The position numbers and the translations under genes were made by a program. A stretch of DNA of 13,740 nucleotides from Lentisphaeria bacterium. Lineage in GTDB: Bacteria; Verrucomicrobiota; Lentisphaeria; Victivallales; JAUVCU01. The notes under the pieces are model-generated. The model did no database searches. It saw only the letters and a program-made list of their open reading frames with translations, and had not been told where the DNA came from. How positions within the stretch are numbered: position 1 is the first letter of the stretch; the number at the start of each line of letters is the position of its first letter. Of the stretch, positions 1 through 5,444 are shown piece after piece. The stretch covers positions 1-13,740 of the forward strand of contig JAUVCU010000010.1 of assembly GCA_030590715.1 (NCBI GenBank). The letters run 5' to 3'.

Positions 1-1
1 G

Positions 2-418
2 GTAGCGGGCAACACGAATAATGCGTACATGACGTACCGCGGGATCGAGAACTGGTATGGCAACATCTGGAAGTGGAACGACGGCATAAACATCAACAAT
101 AACGTCCCCTACGTCACAAACAACGCCAGCGCATGGGCGGACGACACCGCGACCGGGTACACCGCTCTCGGTGTCACGCTTACTAATGCAAATGGGTATC
201 AGATCACGCTTGCAGATACCGATAGGGGCTTCCTTCCAGCATCAGTCGGAGCCGATGCAACGTATGTAAGCGACTATTATTATCAGGGCACCGATTGGCG
301 CGTCGTCAGGCTGGGCGGTGCTGCGGATTACGGTGCGAGCGCCGGGGCGTTCTGCATGAGTGCGTATGACGCTGCCTTGTATGACACTGTTATTATCGGC
401 GGTCGGCTTGCCTATTAA
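2..418 (+). CDS. C-type-lectin-like phage tail/adhesion protein with DGR-type variable C-terminus (5' partial)
   Basis: The reading frame is open from base 2, so the 5' end is missing; the ATG at 29 is probably internal because the residues just before it (GNTNNAY) fit the same family. Features seen are YRGIENWYGNIWKWNDG near the beginning, then GFLPASVGADATYVSDYYYQ, then a C-terminal stretch from LGG to GGRLAY. As I recall them, these are hallmarks of phage proteins whose C-type-lectin-like end is the target of diversity-generating retroelements. Such proteins usually display the variable face at the tail tip for receptor binding. At about 57% GC it differs strongly from the operon downstream. 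No reverse transcriptase, avd or template repeat is present in the window. The family call is confident; the exact ligand and virion position are unknown. Confidence 0.75.
   Translation, partial: VAGNTNNAYMTYRGIENWYGNIWKWNDGININNNVPYVTNNASAWADDTATGYTALGVTLTNANGYQITLADTDRGFLPASVGADATYVSDYYYQGTDWRVVRLGGAADYGASAGAFCMSAYDAALYDTVIIGGRLAY
314..415 (+). other. Putative DGR variable region (VR)
   Basis: From the GG at 314 to the final Tyr codon at 413, the residues at family-variable positions are Ala, Ala, Asp, Tyr, Ser, Cys, Ser, Tyr, Asp, Tyr, Asp, Val and Ile. Most can be reached from AAT/AAC codons by substitutions at the two adenines only (for example gat, tac, agc, agt, tat, gac, gtt, att). 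Constant GAGAF-like and GGRLAY positions sit between them. The GC-rich end at 395-415 would be the initiation-of-mutagenic-homing segment. A weak AT inverted repeat (TAATAT at 416-421, ATATTA at 431-436) follows. The template repeat is not in the window, so this is recognised by pattern, not by a VR/TR alignment. Confidence 0.6.
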
Positions 419-446
419 TATTATTGTTATATATTAGAAAACAGAA

Positions 447-590
447 ATGAAAAAGATATATAATTGGTCGAGATGTCTACCAGCAGCCTTCTTCAACGGC
501 GATATCGCAAAAGTACGAATCTACAATCGTGCGCTGACGGCGGCGGAGTGTTTGTTGCTGTTCGAGAAGCAGAAGGGATTATTCTTATAA
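447..590 (+). pseudogene. Truncated LamG/jellyroll-domain remnant (47 codons)
   Basis: An ATG at 447 opens a 47-codon frame ending with TAA at 588-590. Its last ~35 residues include FFNGDIAKVRIYNRALTAAE, the typical final strand and helix of LamG/concanavalin-like domains, which normally span about 150-200 residues. The first ~10 residues (MKKIYNWSRC) come from AT-rich sequence and do not look like LamG, so the ORF seems to be a fusion of unrelated sequence to a domain tail. No good ribosome site precedes the ATG. LamG domains are common in phage tail fibres and adhesins, which fits the upstream gene. It is probably a recombination remnant; it could also be an assembly artefact. Confidence 0.55.
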
Positions 591-598
591 CAACGAAC

Positions 599-604
599 TA
601 TAAT
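599..604 (+). promoter_or_regulatory. Possible -10 box upstream of the head operon
   Basis: A perfect TATAAT lies about 70 bases upstream of the protease gene, in the only notable gap before the head genes. No TTGACA-like -35 sequence is seen at the right distance and there is no extended TG. Such hexamers arise by chance in AT-rich DNA, so this is only a candidate. Confidence 0.2.
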
Positions 605-670
605 CGTTAATGATAAAAGGTGTCTTATTTTGAGGATGTTGCCGATTTAATCGAAACAGAAATTTAAAAA

Positions 671-2086
671 ATGAGGAGGTGTATCATTCCTTCAAAAGAA
701 AAAAAAGTTTTGGCGATAAGCGGTGTAATTGGATGGGATGTTGAGGCTAAAGATGTTAGAGCTTTTCTTGATGATGCTTCTGGAGAAGATATTGAAGTTC
801 AAATATCGAGTCCAGGTGGTTATGTCTATCCTGGCCTTGAAATTTATAATCTTTTAAAGAATCACAATGGACAAATAACAACTCGACTTATGGGATTGGC
901 CGCATCAATGGCTTCCTACATTGCTATGGTTGGGAATCATGTTATTGCTGAAGATAATGCCGTTTTTATGATTCATAATGCAAGTGGATTTGCAATGGGC
1001 GACCATAATACAATGCGTAAGGCGGCAGATGTCATGGAAGGTTTGTCTAATATGCTTGCAAAGAAGTATATGGATAGAACTGGCAAGTCTTTAGAAGAAG
1101 TAAAAGTTCTTATGGATAACGAAACTTTTCTTTTTGGAGACGAAATTGAAGGCGCTGGTTTTGCTGACGAGATTACAAAGACAGAAGACGAGAAGGATAA
1201 AACTGCCGCCGTTGCACTTGCTACAATATCTATAGCGGATTGTATAACAAAGATGAAAGCATCTGAGCAAAATAAAGAAGATCTTGAAAAAGCAGCGGCT
1301 TTTTTAAACACAGAATCAATAAATCAAGGAGGTGACGAAAAAGCACGAAACACATGGAAATATTGTGTTTGTGATGAATGCAGTTATTGGGAAGATCATG
1401 ATGTCGGTAAACCATGCGGTAAATGCCCAAAATGCAAGACACAAATGCATGGTACAAATACAAAACCAACAAAGGGAGGTCAAAGTATGAAAACTTTATC
1501 AGGGATTCTTGCAGTTGAAGATGCTGATGAACGTCAAAAGGAACTCGATGCTTTTTTCGGTGAGCTTTTTGATGCTGATCGAGAAAAAATGGTAAAAGAG
1601 GCATTGATGGCTATCAAGAAGGATATGCAGTCAAAATCAGATTCGGCTTTAGGTCAAACTGTCGAAACTCTGAAAGGTGAGATTCAGGTTCTTAAAGATG
1701 AGATTGTTGAATCGAAAAAGCTGGCTGATGTCGAGATGGAAAAACGCCGAATGTTGGAGATTAAAGCATCTCTGCAGGAAAAAGAAATTGTCGGTAATTT
1801 GGAAAAGATGACTAAAACAGTTTTCACCCTTGAAAAGGTGAGTCCCGAATTAGCTGAGGACATGGTTAAGCAGTTCCAGGAAATGTCAAATAAGCTGAAA
1901 GCGGCTGGTCTTTTTACAGAAATCGGAAGCAGCGATGATGGGCAGGCAACATTAGCTTATGACAAACTGAAGGCAAAGGTTGATGAAAGCCTCAAGACTG
2001 ATTCTAATGTAACTCCGGCCAAGGTTTGGAAGAACGTCATCAGAGATAATCCAGAGCTTTACAAGGAATATCTTAAAGAACGGTAA
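671..2086 (+). CDS. Head maturation protease (ClpP-like, S14) fused to zinc ribbon and scaffold
   Basis: This 471-residue protein is a phage prohead protease joined to a scaffold. Residues ~10-170 form a ClpP-type serine protease. The likely triad is Ser79 in GLAASMAS, His102 in MIHNAS and probably Asp149 in MDNETFL; GVIGWDV and SSPGGYVYPGLEIYN are family motifs. Residues 228-260 contain six cysteines (232, 234, 237, 249, 252, 255) arranged like a zinc ribbon, unusual at this site. Residues 273-471 are charged and coiled-coil-like, ending in NPELYKEYLKER as scaffolds do. The protease is expected to trim scaffold and head proteins during capsid maturation. Start choice is uncertain: AGGAGGTG lies at 674-681, just after the ATG at 671, so an ATT at 686 with good spacing could be the true start. 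Confidence 0.85.
   Translation: MRRCIIPSKEKKVLAISGVIGWDVEAKDVRAFLDDASGEDIEVQISSPGGYVYPGLEIYNLLKNHNGQITTRLMGLAASMASYIAMVGNHVIAEDNAVFMIHNASGFAMGDHNTMRKAADVMEGLSNMLAKKYMDRTGKSLEEVKVLMDNETFLFGDEIEGAGFADEITKTEDEKDKTAAVALATISIADCITKMKASEQNKEDLEKAAAFLNTESINQGGDEKARNTWKYCVCDECSYWEDHDVGKPCGKCPKCKTQMHGTNTKPTKGGQSMKTLSGILAVEDADERQKELDAFFGELFDADREKMVKEALMAIKKDMQSKSDSALGQTVETLKGEIQVLKDEIVESKKLADVEMEKRRMLEIKASLQEKEIVGNLEKMTKTVFTLEKVSPELAEDMVKQFQEMSNKLKAAGLFTEIGSSDDGQATLAYDKLKAKVDESLKTDSNVTPAKVWKNVIRDNPELYKEYLKER
1473..1480 (+). promoter_or_regulatory. Internal ribosome binding site for nested scaffold
   Basis: AGGGAGGT lies six bases before an in-frame ATG at 1487, as strong as the ribosome sites of the separate genes downstream. 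It sits exactly at the border between the zinc-ribbon insert and the scaffold part of the protease gene. This placement supports internal initiation of the scaffold. Confidence 0.6.
1487..2086 (+). CDS. Nested capsid scaffold protein (internal start in protease gene)
   Basis: An in-frame ATG behind a strong Shine-Dalgarno would give a 199-residue protein identical to the C-terminal part of the protease fusion. It begins MKTLSGILAVEDADERQKEL. It is rich in Lys, Glu and Asp, with a predicted coiled coil at about residues 55-115 (QTVETLKGEIQVLKDEI) and a C-terminal basic/aromatic tail, as expected of an HK97-type scaffold. In lambda the scaffold Nu3 is likewise made from a start inside the protease gene C, so excess scaffold can be produced relative to protease. 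The layout here, followed by decoration and capsid genes, matches. Internal translation is inferred, not shown. Confidence 0.6.
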   Translation: MKTLSGILAVEDADERQKELDAFFGELFDADREKMVKEALMAIKKDMQSKSDSALGQTVETLKGEIQVLKDEIVESKKLADVEMEKRRMLEIKASLQEKEIVGNLEKMTKTVFTLEKVSPELAEDMVKQFQEMSNKLKAAGLFTEIGSSDDGQATLAYDKLKAKVDESLKTDSNVTPAKVWKNVIRDNPELYKEYLKER

Positions 2087-2154
2087 AAGGCTTTTAATAA
2101 TGATAAAGGTGATTCATGGTCACATATTAAATATCTATAAGGGAGGTGTGCGGT

Positions 2155-2532
2155 ATGAGTGTAGAACAAAATATTTATGATTTAACGCTTCAAGCAGCAG
2201 CTGATTACTATACCACGAGTAAACAGTTTTATATTATGAAAGTTGATTCTAATGGTCGTGCATGTTTAGCTGGGGATGCAAACGCCGATTCTATCGGTAT
2301 TTTGCAGAATAAGCCTAAACAGTATGAGGCGGCTGAGATTCGGAAAGTCGGCATTAGTAAGGTTGTTTGTGGCGGTGTCATTACCATTGGCAATAAGATA
2401 ACAGGCGATTCTGCCAGTAAGGCAGTTGCAGCGGCAGCCTCTGAACGTTTCATCGGAGTGGCTTTGGAGACGGGTGCTGCGGGTCGAGTCATTAGCGTTT
2501 TAATGGATTCTGGTTATATGCCAGCATCATAG
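2155..2532 (+). CDS. Capsid decoration/head-fiber-like protein
   Basis: This 125-residue protein starts at the ATG at 2155, chosen over the GTG at 2146 because GGAGGTG at 2142-2148 would overlap the latter. It lies between scaffold and major capsid genes, the place of lambda gpD. Its make-up (small, Ala/Gly-rich, YDLTLQAAADY start, IGILQNKP, a Val/Ile-rich GVITIGNKITGDSASKAVAA core and FIGVALE near the end) resembles DUF2190-type phage capsid decoration proteins, which bind the outer capsid surface and stabilise it after expansion. No signal peptide or membrane segment is seen. The role is inferred from both similarity and position. Confidence 0.7.
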   Translation: MSVEQNIYDLTLQAAADYYTTSKQFYIMKVDSNGRACLAGDANADSIGILQNKPKQYEAAEIRKVGISKVVCGGVITIGNKITGDSASKAVAAAASERFIGVALETGAAGRVISVLMDSGYMPAS

Positions 2533-2547
2533 AAGGAGGTGAGATAA

Positions 2548-3573
2548 GTGCCACAACCAACAGGTAGAGATTTACATATTGACAGACTTTTGAGCGATCT
2601 TAGTGTCGCTTTTATGAACGAACCTTCGGCATATATTGCCGATAATGTTTTTCCTGTAGTTACAGTAAATAAACAGTCGGATAAATACGCACGGTATCGG
2701 AAAGGGGACTGGTTTCGTGATGAGGCCAAAAAGCGTGCACCACTGACAGAAAGTGCAGGTGGTGGATACGAGCTCGAAGATCCAGGAACATTTTTCTGCG
2801 ACGAATGGGCGTACCACAAAGACATTGCAGACGAAGATGTTGATAATGCAGATGAGGTCTTTAATCTGGATGAAGAGGCCACTGAATATGTCACCGATAA
2901 ACTTCGGTTACGCCGTGAAGTTGCATGGGGATCAGAGTTTTTTGGTCCAGGTATTTGGGATAAAGATCTAAGTGGTCAAACCGATACACCAGGCACCGAT
3001 GAGTTCAAATGCTGGGATGAGAGTTCGTCAACACCGTTGGAAGATATCGAAGATGCCAAATCAATTATCAAATTGGCGACGGGATTAATGCCAAATACTC
3101 TTGTTGTTGCTGAGCGGGTTCATCAAGCTTTGAAACATCACGCTGATATCAAAGATGTATTCAAATACACCCAGGCATCGGTTATTACACAGCAATTACT
3201 TGCAAAAGTTTTTGAGGTTGATAATTACTCCATTGCAAAAGCTGTGAAGGCGTCAAATCCGGAAGATACGGTATCTGATACAAATGATGAATTGGAGTAC
3301 ATTCTGAATCAGTATGGAGCATTGCTTGTTTATGCTGCACCACGTCCAAACAAGAGACGACCTTCTGGCGGGTATACTTTTCGCTGGAAACGTCCAATGT
3401 TTGACGGTCAAGACGGTCAGCGTTTGGACGCAACAATCCGAAAGTTCCGCATTGATCGAATTGGTGGGATGCGTGTTGAGGGATCTTTTTATGAAGATGT
3501 TAAACTCATTGCTAATGAATGCGGTGTCTTTTTCAAAGATGCTATTTCAGCGGGTCGTGCAATAACATCATAA
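2548..3573 (+). CDS. Major capsid protein (HK97 fold)
   Basis: This 341-residue protein starts with GTG behind the very strong site AAGGAGGTGA at 2534-2543, fitting the highest expression need in the operon. Motifs resemble a known phage coat family: an N-terminal DLHIDRLLSDLSVAFMNE, then IADNVFPVVTVNKQSDKY, RYRKGDWFRDEAKKRAP and EYVTDKLRLRREVAWGSEFF. The length suits an HK97-fold coat without a long cleaved N-terminal delta domain, since scaffold is encoded separately upstream. It follows the decoration gene and precedes the connector genes, as in lambda-like head modules. The GTG start is clear. Confidence 0.88.
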   Translation: MPQPTGRDLHIDRLLSDLSVAFMNEPSAYIADNVFPVVTVNKQSDKYARYRKGDWFRDEAKKRAPLTESAGGGYELEDPGTFFCDEWAYHKDIADEDVDNADEVFNLDEEATEYVTDKLRLRREVAWGSEFFGPGIWDKDLSGQTDTPGTDEFKCWDESSSTPLEDIEDAKSIIKLATGLMPNTLVVAERVHQALKHHADIKDVFKYTQASVITQQLLAKVFEVDNYSIAKAVKASNPEDTVSDTNDELEYILNQYGALLVYAAPRPNKRRPSGGYTFRWKRPMFDGQDGQRLDATIRKFRIDRIGGMRVEGSFYEDVKLIANECGVFFKDAISAGRAITS

Positions 3574-3591
3574 TAAAGATAAGGAAGCGGA

Positions 3592-3987
3592 ATGTCATTT
3601 TCTTATGATTTAGCGGATTTTAATACAGAGCTCAACAGGCTGCGTTTGGAGATTGGAGATACAAACCCTGATGATTTTTTTCTTCATGATGAAGAAATAA
3701 TGATTATTCAGGATGAGAAAACATCTTTTTATCGACGAGCGGCAGCCTGTTGTGATCTTATTTGTACAAAAGTTGCAAAAGATGTCAATTTTAAGATTGG
3801 ACATTTTTCAGAAAACTCTGATGAAATTTACGAGCGTTACAAAGATTTGGCAGTAAAGTTTTCTACATACGGTTCAGTTTCTTATCCTTGGTCAGCTTCA
3901 ATTAGTGTCTCTGAAAAAGAGGGTTATGAAGATGATACATCTTTAGTAAAACCTAAAATTAAACTTGGGATTCATAATCATCCATGA
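3592..3987 (+). CDS. Head-tail adaptor (gp6/gp15-like connector)
   Basis: The 131-residue product begins SFSYDLADFNTELNRLRLEIGDTN and continues FFLHDEEIMIIQDEKTSFYRRAAACC, the helical pattern of head-tail adaptors that dock under the portal ring. A later FKIGHFSENSDEIYERYKDLA helix also fits. AAGGAAG six bases upstream supports the ATG. The gene comes right after the major capsid gene and overlaps the next by four bases (ATGA), so their translation is likely coupled. The C-terminal ~30 residues are polar and not recognisable. Confidence 0.7.
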   Translation: MSFSYDLADFNTELNRLRLEIGDTNPDDFFLHDEEIMIIQDEKTSFYRRAAACCDLICTKVAKDVNFKIGHFSENSDEIYERYKDLAVKFSTYGSVSYPWSASISVSEKEGYEDDTSLVKPKIKLGIHNHP

Positions 3988-4289
3988 GTGGAATCGGAAA
4001 ACATTTAAAACATTCTGTCGATATTATCTATGTTACGATAACAAAAGGCGTACGTTCAACAACGATAACATCTGACGTTAATGCATTTATTACAGAAAAA
4101 ACCGTAGTTTTAAAAGATGAATTAGGCGATCATTTTGGAACAAGGCATCTCATTTTTTTAAATGGAGATGTTACTCTCGATGAAATTGATGAAATTGTTA
4201 TTGATGGAAAACAACGGCCTATTATAAATATTTTTCGTGCACGTACAAAAAGTAAGGTCGTTCATCATCTTGAGGTTGAGGTAAGATGA
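3984..4289 (+). CDS. Head closure/stopper-like connector protein
   Basis: This 101-residue protein is short, beta-rich and charged (VDIIYVTITKGVRSTTITSDV, then VTLDEIDEIVIDGKQRPIINI). Size, position between the adaptor and the HK97-gp10-like gene, and beta content fit the head-completion or stopper proteins (lambda gpFII or SPP1 gp16 type) that seal the portal and receive the tail. Sequence alone does not identify the family; the call rests mainly on gene order. It overlaps both neighbours by ATGA junctions, so it is probably translated by coupling. Confidence 0.55.
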   Translation: MSGIGKHLKHSVDIIYVTITKGVRSTTITSDVNAFITEKTVVLKDELGDHFGTRHLIFLNGDVTLDEIDEIVIDGKQRPIINIFRARTKSKVVHHLEVEVR

Positions 4290-4684
4290 AAATCTCTGTT
4301 AAAACTGATGTTTCGCAGTTTAAGGAACTTCTTGTCAAACTTCAGACGGCAGTTCCTGCTGCTTCAGTTGTTGGCGTCACAACTGCGATGGAAACTTTGA
4401 AAAAAGACTGTCTTGAAGTCGAGCCAAGAGTTCCTTTTAAAACAGGTTTTTTAAGTAAGCATCATGAAATTTTACCGACCATAGTTAGAGATTCAACGAT
4501 TACTGGCACCATGCGAGTTCCTGGACCTTATGCAGCATCTATTCATGAAGGGATTAGTCGCTGGGGGACGTTTTATCAATACCACACTCCTGGAACAGGT
4601 GCAAAATGGATTCAGTCAAAAATGTTGAGATATCGTGAAAAATATATAACAGCAGCCGGAATAATCATAAAAGGAGCTTTATAA
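4286..4684 (+). CDS. HK97 gp10-like neck/tail-completion protein
   Basis: The 132-residue product has the family pattern: a helical N-terminus (DVSQFKELLVKLQTAVPAAS), VPFKTGFLSKHHEI as the 'tGxLr' segment, GPYAASIHEGIS as the 'YAxyvHeG' segment and PGTGAKWIQSKM near the C-terminus. Proteins of this family (HK97 gp10, lambda gpZ region) act at the head-tail junction and are needed to finish or attach the tail. Its place between stopper and terminator genes agrees. Overlap with the next gene is a single base (TAATG). Confidence 0.78.
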   Translation: MKISVKTDVSQFKELLVKLQTAVPAASVVGVTTAMETLKKDCLEVEPRVPFKTGFLSKHHEILPTIVRDSTITGTMRVPGPYAASIHEGISRWGTFYQYHTPGTGAKWIQSKMLRYREKYITAAGIIIKGAL

Positions 4685-5052
4685 TGGCCTTTATTGAAGA
4701 TCTGGCCGTTTATATTGAGGCCAACTCGATATTAGTTCGTGATGTTGATCTTTTTATTTCAGATCAGCCCAATACTCCTGCAAAGTGTGTTTTTATCATG
4801 GAACTTGCTGGAGGATCGGAAAACTGGTCAGGTCATATAACACGACCTGTACAGATTCTTGCAAAAGATTTGACTTATTTGACAGCAGAAGCATTGGCAT
4901 ATACTGTTTATGATCTACTATCAAATAAGCCTGGTTTTGCAACATTAAGTGATATTTTTTATTGCGATGTGTTGAATCGTCCTTTTTCAGTGGGAAGAGA
5001 TCAACGAGGAAGTTACATCTTCAGTTCAAACTTTCTTTTTAGGACAAGATAG
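4684..5052 (+). CDS. Tail terminator / minor capsid protein
   Basis: This 122-residue protein fits the phage minor capsid or tail-terminator group (lambda gpU-like): an N-terminal helix FIEDLAVYIEANS, VFIMELAGG, a VQILAKDLTYLTAEALAYTVYDLL helix and a closing beta region (LNRPFSVGRDQRGSYIFSSNFLF). Terminators form a hexamer that caps the tube at the head-proximal end. AAGGAG at 4673-4678 supports the ATG. In lambda-like phages the tail tube gene normally follows at once; here 3.4 kb of enzyme genes intervene, beginning at the TAGTG overlap. Confidence 0.7.
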   Translation: MAFIEDLAVYIEANSILVRDVDLFISDQPNTPAKCVFIMELAGGSENWSGHITRPVQILAKDLTYLTAEALAYTVYDLLSNKPGFATLSDIFYCDVLNRPFSVGRDQRGSYIFSSNFLFRTR

Positions 5053-5444
5053 TGAGTAAAAATCTTTTTGTATCAAAATCAAGTCAGCGAGTTCCTATAG
5101 TCGCTGACAAAGTTGTCAAGAAGCAACTTATTTTACGAGACGCTATTTTATGGTATGGTAAAAAAGATGTTTTATTTAACCATGGAAAATCATTTCATTA
5201 TCAAATGATTGAATCTATTCCAGACATTAGTTGCTTATTGCAAGTTAATGCTGTGGTTTTGCAAGAAGCAGCTTTAAACCCATACTTAAGCCAAATAAAT
5301 TTTGCCGTTAATTATGATGTTCCTGTTATATGGGTTCATTCACATCTAATTCCACATAGTTGGATGTGGTCTTTCAAACTTTGTTATGTTGGAAAAACGG
5401 AGGTTCTTCCTTTTTGGGGATCTGTATGCGAAATGATCGTTTAG
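5052..5444 (+). CDS. Protein of unknown function at start of the glycan-cargo block
   Basis: A GTG start overlapping the terminator stop (TAGTG), with AGGA seven bases upstream, gives 130 residues. I do not recognise the family. Alternating hydrophobic stretches (CLLQVNAVVLQEAAL and YDVPVIWVHSHLIPHSWMW) suggest an alpha/beta Rossmann-like fold and no clear membrane segment. It overlaps the glycosyltransferase by 19 bases, so translation of the two is probably coupled and their roles linked. It could be a partner or donor-sugar protein for that enzyme, or a degraded glycosyltransferase half; nothing in the sequence decides this. Base composition matches the flanking genes. Confidence 0.6.
   Translation: MSKNLFVSKSSQRVPIVADKVVKKQLILRDAILWYGKKDVLFNHGKSFHYQMIESIPDISCLLQVNAVVLQEAALNPYLSQINFAVNYDVPVIWVHSHLIPHSWMWSFKLCYVGKTEVLPFWGSVCEMIV

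Noticed and set aside
620..667. GTG-started 15-codon frame reading (M)SYFEDVADLIETEI before the protease gene
   Set aside because: An AAAAGG sits right before the GTG with too little spacing, the frame is very short and resembles nothing; it could be the tail of a lost gene but cannot be supported.
1332..1490. 52-codon GTG frame in another phase across the zinc-ribbon segment, ending on the scaffold ATG (ATGA)
   Set aside because: The GTG lies inside the Shine-Dalgarno-like sequence itself, and the cysteine pattern belongs to the main frame, so this is a shadow.
973..1604. Reverse-strand ORFs opposite the protease gene and elsewhere (e.g. 2229-2492, 10269-10541)
   Set aside because: They lie entirely opposite well-supported genes, have low-complexity Ser/Phe/Leu/Cys-rich translations and no ribosome sites.
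608..2112. Similar motif AATGATAAA(A)GGTG at 609-622 and 2099-2111, before the protease and the decoration gene
   Set aside because: Only two copies of a simple AT-rich motif partly made of ribosome-site-like bases; no palindrome or wider repeat supports an operator.
2102..2125. GTGA...TCAC inverted repeat between scaffold and decoration genes as a terminator or operator
   Set aside because: Four-base stem, no following T run, within an operon that must be read through.
5360..5426. Upstream start for the glycosyltransferase at 5360
   Set aside because: It would add 22 residues that read through the preceding gene; GT9 homology begins at the ATG at 5426.
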